A stretch of DNA of 64,000 bases, from the NCBI GenBank assembly GCA_030704615.1, contig CM060732.1, forward strand, positions 28,067,053-28,131,052, read 5' to 3'. How positions within the stretch are numbered: position 1 is the first letter of the stretch; every line of letters begins with the position of its first letter. Under the pieces are notes generated by a model, which worked only from the letters and a program-made list of their open reading frames with translations, was not told where the DNA came from and searched no databases. Origin of the DNA: Takakia lepidozioides. Taxonomy: Eukaryota; Streptophyta; Takakiopsida; Takakiales; Takakiaceae. The position numbers and the translations under genes were made by a program. This document shows positions 10,001 through 21,135 of the stretch, in pieces.

Positions 10001-13000
10001 CCAAATTGCATAAGCATATTTTACTTATTTTTCAGCTGACTCTTAGCAATGTCTCCGCACCCAACCAGCCCAGGTTGAGATGAAATTCCTGTGGGATCAT
10101 CATGCACAGGAGGGCCTAACAAACGTTCAAGCTCACACCAATTTGATGATTCTAAAAAAAGACCTATGCAGTCGGATTATTCTAATTCTCTAGTCACGCA
10201 ATCTACTGTACTAAGTAGCAGAGAGATTCAGAGAGACAAGACTGGCGCCTCAAAATAACTGGAAAAGGCAGCCCACCTTTCCCAACAATGGGGCCATGCC
10301 CATGATGACTGATGCGAGTGCAGCACGCACATGTTGTGATGAATCTGTTGACAACTCCTGCCAATTATCGCACACAACATTTTTGTAGAAATTAGAGACA
10401 GAAACAGAGAGCTATAATACCTTGGAAATCCATGCACAACTTGAGAACTTCCAGATAGCACTGACCTTGACACAAGGGAGGATGTGTTGCAAGGCCACTT
10501 GGGGACTGACGATGCCACAAAACTTGGTCACTTTGCCTGCCGCAGCAATGCGAACCTCCGCCTCATTGTCCCGCAACAGTCGCACGTATGCTGGCACCAG
10601 CTCCGTTCTATTCCAATCATTCCCACAACACAAACATGAATTTAGTGCCTATCACTTATCTCTCTCTGATACCTTCCCACATGTCAGTCTCCAATGTGTA
10701 TGCTCCACTCTTTCCTCTCATTATGATGACCTGGAAACATCCAAGAAAAACCCAAGAAACAAGCCCCCAACTAGACTTCTGATGGCTTTGACCCCACCAC
10801 GTCTGTTCATCCAAATATCTCTTCCTATTTTTCTGCCTGAATATTATCTCTTGATCATGCCAGTAGCTGGAGTGCTTTACTATCAAGTTCAGGCAATGAT
10901 TGTTCTTTCTACCTCGCTGTACGTTTGTATGATACAGTTTCCACCAACCACATTTGTCCATATGTTATCTTAGCAACCCTGAACTTACACATGCTGATAA
11001 TATCTCATTCCCAGAGAGTGAAACTTGAAATGATGTTTCACAGTCCCATGCATCAAAGCTAGTTTGATTGTTAGGATTTAGCACTGTACAATACAGTTCG
11101 TTACTTACGACAAGCTTCTCCGTTCCATACTGGAGATAGCAGTAAAGTCTAGGCTATTTAATCAGAGATAATAACATGTTTCAACATAAGAGAGTGAAAC
11201 TCAAACAAGACATCGCAGACGCAACTATGCACAATATTATAGTGACTTGTCCATCTTCCTGCTAAGGTTTCTCATGAGATTGAAGGCATATGGAGGGTCA
11301 CCTAGTGGGCTCAGGACCAACAGCTTCACAAAGCTCATATAATTGATTGGCCACCATGTACCGCACCCGCCAAGACTTGTCCTGACAACTCAATGTTGGA
11401 CCACAAATGTCAGCCACACATCTTTCCCAGACTTAGACTTCTCAAGATCAGCAGTACAACTGTAAGAAGTAATCATCTGGATTAGTTTGCAAGGATCCAC
11501 GTTTTGAAAGGTTCAGTTGATTTTCCACGGAATAGGGATGTCTCTATGTATGTGTAAACATACATAGTGGGCTCCTCAAGCACACACAGTGGCTGAGGAG
11601 CACATAACCATTTGCCATTGTCATCCAAAAGCCCTAAAAAGTGAATTATTTCTATGCCTAGCGGCCTCCGTTCCATGCAGTGTGGCAAGTCAGGACTCCT
11701 GGACACTCCAGAGACTCCTTATTAAACATCTGCTTCCAATTTAGAACATGAGGATCATTTACAGTCGGCTCAATAATCAGTGTCACTATCTTCAGCCACT
11801 CCCCTCATTGCAAGGCAAACATGACAAAAAACCTAAAGAGTTCGTAACACTTGCACCTGAGAGAAGCTGACAATGACAGGAAGAACATTAGCCACACAAT
11901 CCGCAGGGTCCAAGAGCTTGCCCAAGGCAGCACACCCTTCAACTGCCAGCAGTCTCACAGAATCTTGATCTGCACAAATCCACCAGACTTCCCATACTCA
12001 ACTCCAGGACATTTAATTCACAAAGCAATTGTCAAGAGAAGCATGTTGCAGGTCTTAATGACTATAAGTATGTGTTTCTCCTACACAGAGCGTAGCTGAC
12101 TCAAATTTTTTCCTTCAATATTATGCAGGCCGCCAGAACTTTAATCTTTCAGGTCATGGACAAGCCAAGGGCCAAGTACAACCCAATCCTTACCACCAGG
12201 CACTTGGATCAAAAGTTGTTAATGTGGCCAATGTGAAGACTACTCTGGCTCGTGCAGAGGGTCTGAACATAGAAAGCACATTTGGGTGGCTGTAATCAAG
12301 AGAACTGGAATTATGAACAAATTCCCCAGCTACCTTCAAGGGAAAATTGGGGTGTCAACTCCATTCATTGACTTCCAGCTGCCATGGCTACAACTATAAC
12401 TTCAGATTCAGACAATAGGTGTTGGAAGAAACTCACCATCTTGGGTAAGATCCCTAAAGAAGGTCATGATGTCCGACTTCAAGTACAAAGGTTCTACAGT
12501 TGCTGCAAACTTCCCCAGGTTGAGAGCAGCAGATCGCCGGACCATGGGCATATCATCATGGCAAAGCTGGTTGTACACAGACCGTAGCTCAGCACGAAGT
12601 AGATCAGGAGCACTATGGTACGCAATGTGAAAGAGCCCACAAGCTGACACCCGGGCTGTGAACCATTCTCCGGCACCAAGTCTCTGTACCCACAAATACA
12701 GTCAGCAGGGAGAAAATTAGTACATTGGATTTGAAGAGAGAGGTCAAAGCTGGCAGAAACAGTTCAACTCCTGCAACAATGCCCCTCCTTGAGACTCGAG
12801 GTGAAATAGGTCGGTTCCCGGCTGCAGTGCAACCGACACAAATGTGGCAGAAAGAGTCGAAGCCATAACACCCTTCATGAGCCAGCGACATGGGTTCACG
12901 GCTTTAGATACCGTGAATAAACCACTTCAAAGACCTGGGCATGCCAAACCCTAAGATGAATCGAGATAGACAGCGACGATACCCTTCAACCAGTAATTCT

Positions 13001-13450
13001 GCAGGCCTTTAAAACATCTAACACTAGCGGAACCCTGACAACAGAAATTAACCTTACCTTCACAAGGGGTATAAACCAATCGACCACATCTCGCTCCTTC
13101 ATCTGTGCACCAATCTTGCACAGGGATTCCACGGCCTTATCTCTCACCACTGTCTCCTCCACCGTGCACAGAGTCTCCAGAGGGGGTAACAACACGTGTG
13201 CATGGTCAACCCCTCCAACATACGGTATGAACCCTCCCAGCTCGTCTGCCATAGCCAGCAACACTTCGTCGTCGTCGTCGTTATTCTCACTCAGGAAAGG
13301 GATAAGCTCCTTGCGTGTGCGATCCTCTCCCAGCGCCCTAGCGATGGTGGAGAGCCGCCGGATAGAGTTGAGGCGCAGCTGGATCTCATCGTGCTTGAGT
13401 TCATCTATCAAAATTGCTATGGGGTACAAGGGCTCATCCACCATCGCCAT
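7056..13450 (-). CDS. PP2AA: Protein phosphatase 2A scaffold subunit A (PP2AA / PR65)
   Basis: Complete gene: 12 exons, 586 residues, about the normal plant length. Exons (minus strand): 13450-13058, 12683-12437, 11969-11857, 11381-11302, 10607-10466, 10357-10277, 9714-9610, 8874-8692, 8316-8224, 8055-7916, 7606-7540, 7172-7056. Every junction is GT-AG and the phases close exactly. The protein starts [12 protein letters not shown] and is a run of HEAT repeats (for example [54 protein letters not shown]), ending [14 protein letters not shown]. It is the rigid horseshoe that holds the PP2A catalytic C and regulatory B subunits in cytosol and nucleus. The B- and C-contact loops look intact. Intron 9 carries a LINE tail. 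The gene reads as functional. Confidence 0.96.
8088..8168 (+). mobile_element. LINE 3'-tail remnant in PP2AA intron 9
   Basis: A diverged copy of the LINE 3' module (GGGCACAAGGCTACGGCGAG, then CTTACCAGTACATT) flanked by CT-rich runs on both sides, with no coding part. It is antisense to the host gene and lies within the 168-bp intron between exons 9 and 10, so the intron is largely composed of it. Confidence 0.7.
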
Positions 13451-14990
13451 GCTTTCTCCAATTCCTCACACAGCTCTGGTGCTCAGCATCCGCTCCTCCC
13501 CGTGGATAGTCGACACCACCGCGTCTCTCTTCCCACCTCGCCTCCAAAGCTCGCAAAACCGCAGGCTATGGGGGCCTCCAGACTTGGCGCACGCTGCCTC
13601 CCCGCAACGACCTAGCCTGCCCGCACCCCTCCTGCACATTCCGTCCCACCCACTCACAATCTGCCACCTGGATCTGTATGTCCCAAACTATGATATATAC
13701 AGTCGACCCTGCCTTATTGTTACCTGCTTATCTGTTATTTCACTGTAAATGTTATGGTTTTGATACTGCGCAAAAAAATACACTAGAAACCATGTCAAGA
13801 GTGTAAAGTGGTTAATTGTTAGTTTATCCTGCTCTTCATAGTGTTAACGCACCTCCTTAGTTAGTTAGATTCCATAAAGAGAATAGAGCATCCATTAATC
13901 CATTTATGAGGTTCAAGCTTAGCATCCATCCATCCATTCATGAGGTTCAAGCTGCCATTGACACTTTACATTTATATCTTGCGCAGCAAAACACCAATAC
14001 TAGTGCTTGTCTCGTGAGGTGTTTAGCAATCCAGAAGGAAGTGATTTCAGCTAGGCATTCTACTTGTCGACAAACCGACATTCTTTCATATTTTCAACCT
14101 ACTCAATGATTAAATATTATCTTTCATTGGCAGGACCTGGTTTACTGTGCCGCTTGTAACTGATAATTTATGAAAATTCTCCCTGCTTTCCAGTTATATG
14201 TGATACCTGGCTATCTGTTAGAAATTTCATACTCTAGAGGCCTAACATTAAAGCAGGGCCGACTGTACACACTTTGACCTGGTGATTCCGACGTGGCATG
14301 TTTAATTATTAAAGTTTTGAACGTTATATTATGACAAGGATTACGCTTACCCGGCGAGTTTAAGGTAAGCGTGTGAGGTGGTGGGGCCCGTTGGCCCGTG
14401 CTCTCCAGCAAACTATCAGTCAAATCTCATCCCCCATGGGGAAGGTGGGGAGCGCTCCACGCCAGTGTTGGACCGGTCTTGGGCGGGTATCAACTAGGGT
14501 AAGGGTAATGGTATCAAGGATCATACCAGGCGGGTACCTACAAGGGCAAAACCCGGCAATACCCTGGTGGGGTATGATACATGGACTTCTAAAACCCTGG
14601 CGCAAAAATATCAATGGGGTCTTCTTCCTCCCGCTACCACTCCAATACCATGCATGCGTCGGTTGAGGGACAGGATGCAGTGGGAGGGTCTAGGGTAGTT
14701 TGAGGTTAGGGATACTAACTACATAGAGCGTTTTCAAGAGGGCACTTCAATGAGGCAGATTTGAGGCAGATTTTACGGCGCTCGGAGGTGTTTTGCATGG
14801 CTGCGCCTTCATGTCTAGAAGTTTGGTAGGGTTTTCAGTCGAAGTTCCTCTCTTTCTTTCTTAAATGTGTATCTGGTGTTGTTTCGCTTTGTTTTTTGTT
14901 GCTTTGAAGTCGTGCTAGCATCTGCAGCAACATCGGATTCTTGGGGTTATGGATTGAGCACATCGTGTAAGCTCTACAAGAGCAGATCTA
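13451..14990. other. PP2AA upstream region, no gene recognised
   Basis: This holds the 5' flank of the PP2A-A gene (promoter and leader on the minus strand; no TATA element can be assigned confidently). An imperfect direct repeat around ATGAGGTTCAAGCT occurs at about 13906-13951. Reading frames here are antisense or short and resemble nothing known. Confidence 0.4.
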
Positions 14991-14993
14991 AGC

Positions 14994-15248
14994 ATGGAAG
15001 ACGTTGACATTTCTTTTTTTGTGAGGTTTCCCTTCACAGATGCAGGTGACACTACTGGAGTCACAATGGAATCGGGGCTGGAGACACAAGCCACAGCCAG
15101 TACTACCGCGCATGAGCGTGAAGATGCTGGTGAAACTCGAGAGGCGCCAGATGAGGTGCTAGCTGCTGAAGAACAAGCGATTTCGGAGGGTGTGCCTTTC
15201 AGCCTTGAACGAAAATCGGAAGTTTTGGGTGCCTTATCACAGATTTAG
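14994..15248 (+). CDS. Small acidic ORF, hypothetical
   Basis: An ATG-initiated frame of 84 codons, acidic and Ala/Glu-rich in the second half (EREDAGETREAPDEVLAAEE). No domain, transmembrane segment or signal is visible. It lies upstream of the tandem repeats and DUF4216 protein and could be a 5' exon of that transposon-derived transcript or simply chance. Function unknown. Confidence 0.25.
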   Translation: MEDVDISFFVRFPFTDAGDTTGVTMESGLETQATASTTAHEREDAGETREAPDEVLAAEEQAISEGVPFSLERKSEVLGALSQI

Positions 15249-15462
15249 CATTGTTTGGGCATTCTTCGGCCTCAACGATGTCGATGGACGCCCAAAACCC
15301 CAGGGGACGTAGCTACGGCGTGAGCCTAGCCGCGTGAGCCCAGGAGCTCGGCTCACGTTTTGCCCTCTAAGCGTGTGCCCAGGGTTTAGAGGAGGGAGAA
15401 GCAGGGCCCATACCCGAGTCCTCTGTTTAGAGTGGGTCCTATTATCGTGGAAGCAGTTGTAG

Positions 15463-15950
15463 CGCTTAAAAAAAGAGGTATAGAAAAAATGGATGGTCAT
15501 TGTGAAGCTTATTGAGGTTTGGTTATTGAAAAAGAGGTGAAAAAAAAAGGCTAGGTGAGTCATGGTGAAAGTTATTTAGGGTTTCTTGCATGAACAAGAG
15601 GTAAGGAAAAATAGGATGCTCATTGCAAAGCTTAATGACGTTTGCAATATTCCATCCATGGTGGATGGATGATGGATGGATGAAAAATCTAATGAGAGGT
15701 TAGAAATAATGCGGAAGGCACTCATGAAGCTTATGCAGGGTTTGTGCCTCAAGAAGAGATAAAAAAAAATGAGCTCTCATTGTGAAAGAGACAAAAGTTT
15801 TGGTTAATGAAGAAGAGGTGAAAAAAAAACACATGGTCATCATCAATGCTTATTTATGGCAAGTTTGTGAAGAGGAGGTGAAAAACAAATGAGCTCTCCT
15901 TGTGAAATTTGTTGAGGTTTGTGTTATTGAAGAAGAGGTGAAAGAAAATC
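15463..15950 (+). repeat. Degenerate ~60-65 bp tandem repeat
   Basis: About six diverged units share the pattern: (A)AGAAGAGGTGAAAAAA, then GGTCATTGTGAAGCTT or a variant, then TTGAGGTTTG(TG)TTATTGA. The third unit contains an inserted GGATGGATGATGG microsatellite (about 15656-15684). Sub-terminal repeats of this kind are common in CACTA elements, and the DUF4216 frame begins inside the last unit. Confidence 0.6.
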
Positions 15951-16819
15951 ATATGAGAACAACATTCCTTTGTGGACAAGACCAAGACCACCACAATGGA
16001 GAAATTCCATACCCAACTGATATGCGCTTACTGGCTCCATTCCATGAATGGATTGAAGGTGCTGTCCAACGCAAGGTGAGTTCAGGTGAGTCCTATGATT
16101 TGGAAATATGCCATTTATGTATACCACCAGCAGTACAGTCCTTGGGCTTCAAGTCCATGTATGCTTACGGCAATCACTTTCGAGCAATACGTGATGGGAC
16201 TGGCGCCACAGACAGGGTGAAATTTGATTCTGGAGTTGCTCAAGTATTCCATCAGGAAAGCGAAAACAGAGCAGGTATGTCCAAACGAGTGTTATCCCAA
16301 TTGGAATATGTGGGTGTTGTAACAGAAATAATTCAACTGGATTACGGAATTCTTCACCCAATTCTGTTCTTGTGTAGATGGGTGAGGTCACACATGGTGG
16401 GCCGGAATGCCACCATGAAACGAGATGATTATGGCTTTCTCTTGGTTGACTTCAGTCGCATGTTACCTCGGATGGAGCAGCCCTGGACATTCCCTAGTCA
16501 GGTGGAGCAAGTTTTTTTCTCGGATGAAAAAAGTTCACGAGGGAACTCGAAGGTGGTCTTTCACAAGGACCCTCGATCCCGACGAGTGGTTCACAATATT
16601 ACAGAAGTGGCACTGGGTGAGGGAGACACTTATGTAGGCATGGTGCCTCCTGAAATTCCTCATAACATCATGACTGAGCTTGCTGTTTGTGTTCCTTTGA
16701 GTGAGGCAGATGAATTGGCCATTGCCAACTTGAATGCACTTGCAAGGCAGAGGCAAAATGGTAGAAGGCGGAGGCAAGCTCCACATGGGAGGTACCAGGC
16801 CAGTTGTGCTATGGTCTAG
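15902..16819 (+). mobile_element. CACTA (En/Spm)-associated protein with DUF4216
   Basis: Open frame of 305 codons; coding probably begins near the MRTTFLCGQDQ Met (about 15953), because the first residues lie in tandem repeat. The core (LEYVGVVTEIIQLDYG, LFLCRWV, DDYGFLLVDFSRML, PFPSQVEQVFF with minor variation, then RRVVHNI) matches DUF4216, a plant domain downstream of the transposase in CACTA transposons. The N-terminal portion (NGEIPYPTDMRLLAPFHEW) resembles the linker that precedes DUF4216. No transposase (Tnp2) domain is present nearby, so this is a partial element. A CACTA-type terminus lies at 18958 and a related complete MITE at 49079-49989. Confidence 0.7.
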
Positions 16820-16977
16820 AGTTGGTTTCTGCTATTGCATGTATTTTTCCAGGGTTTAGACTTGATACAGCATGGTACCTTGCATGGGTGGGAGTGACTG
16901 AGCTGTTGGGGTGGGCAAAATTCTGACAAACACACTTTTATTTGTGACAGTGAACCCTAAACAGTCATGGAGTTGTG

Positions 16978-17354
16978 GCATGCATACTTTTTCTGACCCT
17001 AGTCAATGGTGGGCCAATTGTGGCAAAAAGGTGAATGCATGTTGGATTATAGAGAGTAGCAGATGCAATTGAGCATAGGAACTAGTGTGAGAAGTTGAGT
17101 TGGGTGTTTCCTAGAACAAATGTAGGCTGTTATTGTCAGTTGCTACCAGCAAGGCAAAGATGTATGCATGATTTGTGAGAGGCATGGATAGCTGAAGGAG
17201 CAGGGATAGAGTGTGGGTCCAGATTCATCCAAGAGGGCCACATTTCAAGCACAACATTGCCTATGATTCCTTGTGGAAGGATAGCTACAAGAAACCTGCA
17301 TGGGTAGATGGTCAACTCGAAGCCGCAGCAGCAGCGGCACAATTGGTAAAATCA
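16978..17354 (+). pseudogene. Decayed OSB PDF motif, both halves
   Basis: First half at 16978-17037: ELWHAYFF, then DPSQWWANCGKK in a shifted frame with stops, still followed by a GTGAAT donor at the position used in the 2.7-kb locus. Second half at 17211-17354: GPHFKHNIAYDSLWKDSYKK and PAWVDGQLEAAAAAAQ, still open. Together they spell the PDF order WW(D)NR...PDFKHK...LW...PPWV...L. Indels and stops show it is not functional. Confidence 0.6.
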
Positions 17355-17539
17355 GACGATGAGGGCACCTTCTTCAACACATTTCACCCTGTTTTTCCCC
17401 CTTATCAGAATCAGCCCTAAATTTCCATGTTGAATTATGCAAGTTAGCTGGTTGAGTGAATCTTTGATAGATTGAAGTGACTTTGACATGATACTGCCAA
17501 TGTGACAACAGGAAAGTATCCAAAAACAGGTACAAGAGA

Positions 17540-17612
17540 TGAGGAGAAGGTGTGGAATGAATACTTTTCTGATCCAGTCAATGGTGGGACAACCGAGGCA
17601 AAAAGGTGAATG
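17540..17612 (+). pseudogene. Second copy of the PDF-motif first half
   Basis: VWNEYFSDPV in one frame and QWWDNRGKK in the next: a one-base deletion separates them. It is followed by GTGAATGCCTGG, the same donor region as the copy at 16978-17037, so the ~570-bp interval looks like a partial duplication. PPR-derived sequence starts directly downstream. Confidence 0.55.
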
Positions 17613-18330
17613 CCTGGCAGATTACCAGATGTCATTTTGAACACTGCCCTGGTGGAAATATATGCCAAATGTGGGTGCATCGAGGATGCCAAGGGAGTGT
17701 TCAACACTATGGCTAAACGAGATGTGGTGTCGTGGAGTGCGATGCTTGCAGGGGCATGGGATGGAGGCTTTGGAGACCTATGAGCAAATGATGGGGGAAG
17801 GGTGAAGCCCGACCACATAACATTTGTGTGTGTTGGCAGTGAGTGTGGGAGCCTGGCAGCCCTGGAAAAGGGCAAAGAGATCCATCGTGACAATTTGCAA
17901 TTGTACCAGATGTCATCCTGAACATGACTGCTCTGGTGGACACATGTATGCCCAATGTGGGAGCATTGAGGATGCGAAAGGAGTGTTCAACACTATGGCT
18001 GAACAAGATTGTGCGTTTGCAGTGCGTGTGCAAGTCTAGCAGCCCTGCAAAAGGGCAAAGTGGTGCATGGTTGCATCACCAAAGCTGGAATTGTAACAGA
18101 TGCAATTCTGAACAATGCCCTCGTGGACATGTATGCCAAATATATGTGAGAGCATTGAGGATGCGGAGGGAGTGTTCAACACTATGGCTGAACAAGATGT
18201 GGTGTCGTGGAGCGCGATGCTTGCAGGATGTGCACAGCAGTGAAGTGGGATGGAGCCTTTGGAGACCTATCATGACCAAATGATGGGGGAAGGGATGAAG
18301 CCCGACCACAACACATTTGTGTGCGTTTGC
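17613..18330 (+). pseudogene. PPR pseudogene (P-L-S repeats, frameshifted)
   Basis: PPR-coding sequence with many frameshifts. Fragments recognisable in changing frames include [44 protein letters not shown]-type pieces and QRCMVT-like connectors. At least three repeats are represented but no frame exceeds about 100 codons. It shares its wording with the pseudogene at 35.5 kb more than with the intact gene at 3.3 kb, so both probably descend from one subfamily member. Confidence 0.75.
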
Positions 18331-18615
18331 AGTGCGTGTGCAAGCTTGGCAGCTCTGGAAAAGGGAAGAGGTCCATGGTTTCATTGTCAAAGCTGGAATT
18401 GTATTTGACGTGATTATGAACAATGCCCTCGTGGACATGTATGCCAAATGTGGGAGCATCAAGGGCAAGCCTGCCAGCTCTGGAAAAGGGAAGATAGGGT
18501 CCATGGTTTCATTGTCAAAGCTTGCATTGTACCTGATTGTGATTCTGGACAATGCCCTCGTGGACATGTATGCCAAATGTGTTAGCATGAAGGGCAAGCC
18601 TGGCAGCTCTGGAGG
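18331..18615 (+). repeat. PPR-derived ~128-bp minisatellite, first block
   Basis: Tandem units built from one piece of a PPR gene: GTCCATGGTTTCATTGTCAA, an AGCTGGAATTGTACCTGA-like piece, then AATGCCCTCGTGGACATGTA ([14 protein letters not shown]). The marker GTCCATGG occurs at 18371 and 18499, 128 bp apart. Since 128 is not a multiple of three, the array cannot be a working PPR tract. The array resumes at 19158 after an insertion. Confidence 0.75.
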
Positions 18616-18958
18616 AACCACGTGTCAAAATCACGATGCGACACATGCTGACGTCCGATTCTCTCCTCTGCAGTCGGGATGGCGTCGCAGTCTGACACGT
18701 GGCGTGTTCTGTAGAGAGCACGTGTCTCTCTTACACAGCGGCTGACATGGACCCGTTCAGTCATTCAGTAAAGCCAACGTGTATGACTACCCCCACAGCT
18801 GCTCAGGCGCCACGTCACAGCCAGGCTGACGAGTCATATCTGCCATGCCACAACTGACTAGGGTTTTACGACTGCAGAGTCATGAAGTCGTAAATGGCTT
18901 TCATAAGTGCATTTGCAGTCATAACACAGAGTCGTAAAAGCCGCAATCTGTTGTAGTG
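18616..18958 (+). mobile_element. CACTA-type MITE end (5' boundary unclear)
   Basis: Ends GCAATCTGTTGTAGTG, the reverse complement of a CACTACAACAGATTGC terminus, preceded by repeated AGTCGTAAA and AGTCATAA words. This matches the 3' end of the complete element at 49079-49989 (GCGATCTGTTGTAGTG with AGTCATAAA). The matching left terminus was not found, so the element is truncated or its left end has decayed. It splits the PPR minisatellite. Confidence 0.6.
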
Positions 18959-19080
18959 GATCATGACAGGGCCTACGACATCACGGTTTCCAATTTTCCC
19001 AATTGCACATGTCCTGATTTTGTGAATATGCTATCAACCAGATGTTTAATAATGTGCCACTGTCGCATGTTGGTCAAAAG
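18959..19080 (+). pseudogene. SWIM-zinc-finger-like fragment
   Basis: Right after the CACTA terminus, one frame reads DHDRAYDITVSNFPNCTCPD then FVNMLSTRC and a C-x-H-type end. The spacing CxC...C...H resembles the SWIM zinc finger of MULE transposases and FAR1/FRS proteins. It has no flanking transposase domain. It could be a chance match, though the CTCPDF core is characteristic. Confidence 0.4.
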
Positions 19081-19140
19081 TAATAATAATAATAATAATT
19101 ATTATTATTATTATAGTAATTATAATAACAATAAATTAAA
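19081..19140. repeat. TAA/TTA microsatellite
   Basis: Uninterrupted TAA units switch to TTA units and then decay into AT-rich sequence, ending in a C homopolymer (about 19148-19156). It sits between the SWIM-like fragment and the resumed PPR minisatellite. Confidence 0.85.
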
Positions 19141-19157
19141 TCCCCAACCCCCCCCCA

Positions 19158-19745
19158 GTACCTGATGTGATTTTGAACAATGCCCTCGTGGATATGTATG
19201 CCAAATGTGGGAGCATCAAGGGCAAGCCTGCCAGCTCTGGAAAAGGTTTTGATTAGGTCCATGGTTTTATTGTCAAAGCTGGAATTGTACCTGATTGTGA
19301 TTGTGGACAATGCCCTCGTGGACAAGTATGCCAAATGTGGGAGCAATGCGTGTGCAAGCCTGGCAGCTCTGGAAAAGGGAAGAGGTCCATGGTTTCATTG
19401 TCAAAGCTGGAATTATACCTGATGTGATTCTGGACAATGCCCTCGTGGACATGTATGCCAAATGTGTCAGCATGAAGGGCAAGCCTGGCAGCTTTGGAAA
19501 ATGGAAGTGGTCCATGGTTTCATTGTCAAAGCTGGAATTGTACCTGATGTGATTCTGAACAATGCCCTCGTGGACATGTACGCCAAATGTGGGAGCATCA
19601 AGAGCAAGCTTGCCAGCTGTGGAAAAGGGAAGATCAGGTCCATGGTTTCATTGTCAAAGCTGGAATTGTACCTGATTGTGATTCTGGACAGTGCCCTCGT
19701 GGACATATATGCCAAATGTGGGAGCATCAAGGATGCAAAGGCAGT
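19158..19745 (+). repeat. PPR-derived ~128-bp minisatellite, second block
   Basis: Continuation of the array: the marker GTCCATGG recurs at 19257, 19385, 19510 and 19638 (spacings 128, 125, 128). Each unit encodes, in alternating frames, VKAGIVPDVIL-like and [12 protein letters not shown]-like PPR pieces, and lacks the second half of a normal P-L-S cycle (about 310 bp in the intact gene). The array ends with a less diverged PPR piece (MWEHQGCKG, or GSIKDAKAVF in frame) at about 19745. Confidence 0.78.
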
Positions 19746-19799
19746 TTTCCAACACTATGGCTCTTGGAGTGATTTTGACATGTACCAGTAGAGGGGAGA

Positions 19800-21130
19800 A
19801 AGTGGGGCCCTCAGCAGATGAGTTGAAAAGCACTAGTTAAAAAACACTGGCGCTTGATAGGGTGGGGCAAAATTTAGGCTGGGGCGATCATTGATATCCC
19901 GGACGTAGTGTAAAAAAGACGGTTGTGAGTGAAGTACACCCGTAAAAAAAAAACCCTGCTGTCTCAAAAAGGGAGCCAGTCACAAAGAGCAAGGCACTTT
20001 GTCCAAGCTTCTTGACATCAAGCAACAATGTGGACAGGGAGGTAGTCATTGGGAACAATTTTTGTAACGTGGTGAAGAAAGCCTTGTCTGAGGATCACTG
20101 GATATTTCTCTAGTACGGTTGGACTAGTAGAGATTGAAATTCGTGCTCAGCTCAGCTTCAGACTGTCTCATTGTGAGGGGCCTAGGGTTGTTGTGCACAT
20201 GCGCCTACGCCCTCTCTGCTGCGTGTCCCGAACTGCGTGTCAAGGTTGACTGGACAGAAATGGGATTGACATTTTTGGCGCTCACAAATCTCTGAGACGA
20301 CATGAGGTAGTTTTATCTATAGCTTCTCAAAGCAATTGTTGTACATTGTTGATTATAGTGTGACATTCTCATAACGATATTGTCGTCAGCTGCATGAGCA
20401 GTGCATCTTTTTGGATTGCTGGTTCCCGAAGGCATTATATGTAACAGGACAGAGGGCAAGTTATAGCCAATAGTTGCAGGCAGTGTTCAATATTGAAGAG
20501 AATTCTATGCCCTTTCGGTTCTGCCGATCTCCTTCTCATTTTACTTGAGGTTGTCTATTTTGAGAGCTTTGATGTTTGGATGAAAATGCATTTTGGCATC
20601 AACTTAAATGGATGGCCTGCACTGGTGGGCATTCAGATTCTAAACGAGCCGGCAAAGAAAAACTACAAGTCCCACAACCCTCTACATGCAGACCCCATAA
20701 CCTTAATAACATTTTTGAACGTCTATGTGTTATGTCGTCCAAGGCATGTTGAATAGAGGTGGAAGTCATTTCATCCATCTATCTTCCACCTGGATGGTCA
20801 ATGTGCCACGCCATATAGTTGCCCCAAATTCCTGTAGGACTTCTCACACTAACCTCACACTCCATGACTCATTTCACACTCATATCAAATGCCCCATATG
20901 CATTATCTTGGTCAACACCCGTTGACCGTATGGGTGTCATTCAAGTGTGAAATTTGTAACACCATGTGGGTTTTCCTACAATGGTCCAGATCACACCTTG
21001 CCTCCTCTCACATGGGTGTAAGAGGAGCTGTTCAAAGTGCCAGGTGTGAACTATGGGTGGTGTTGGAAAAACCGGTTTCTGTAGTAGTGATTGCTTGCCT
21101 GGATAGAGTATATTTCTACCTTGCACTCAG
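19800..21130. other. Non-coding stretch, nothing recognised
   Basis: No family resemblance in any frame and no clear terminal repeats or tandem repeats. The longest open frames (about 85-145 codons) show no conserved motifs. Confidence 0.4.
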
Positions 21131-21135
21131 ACAAA

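Noticed and set aside
18331-19745. Regularly spaced repeats resembling a CRISPR array
   Set aside because: The unit is ~128 bp of PPR-derived sequence with no unique spacers, in a eukaryotic context.
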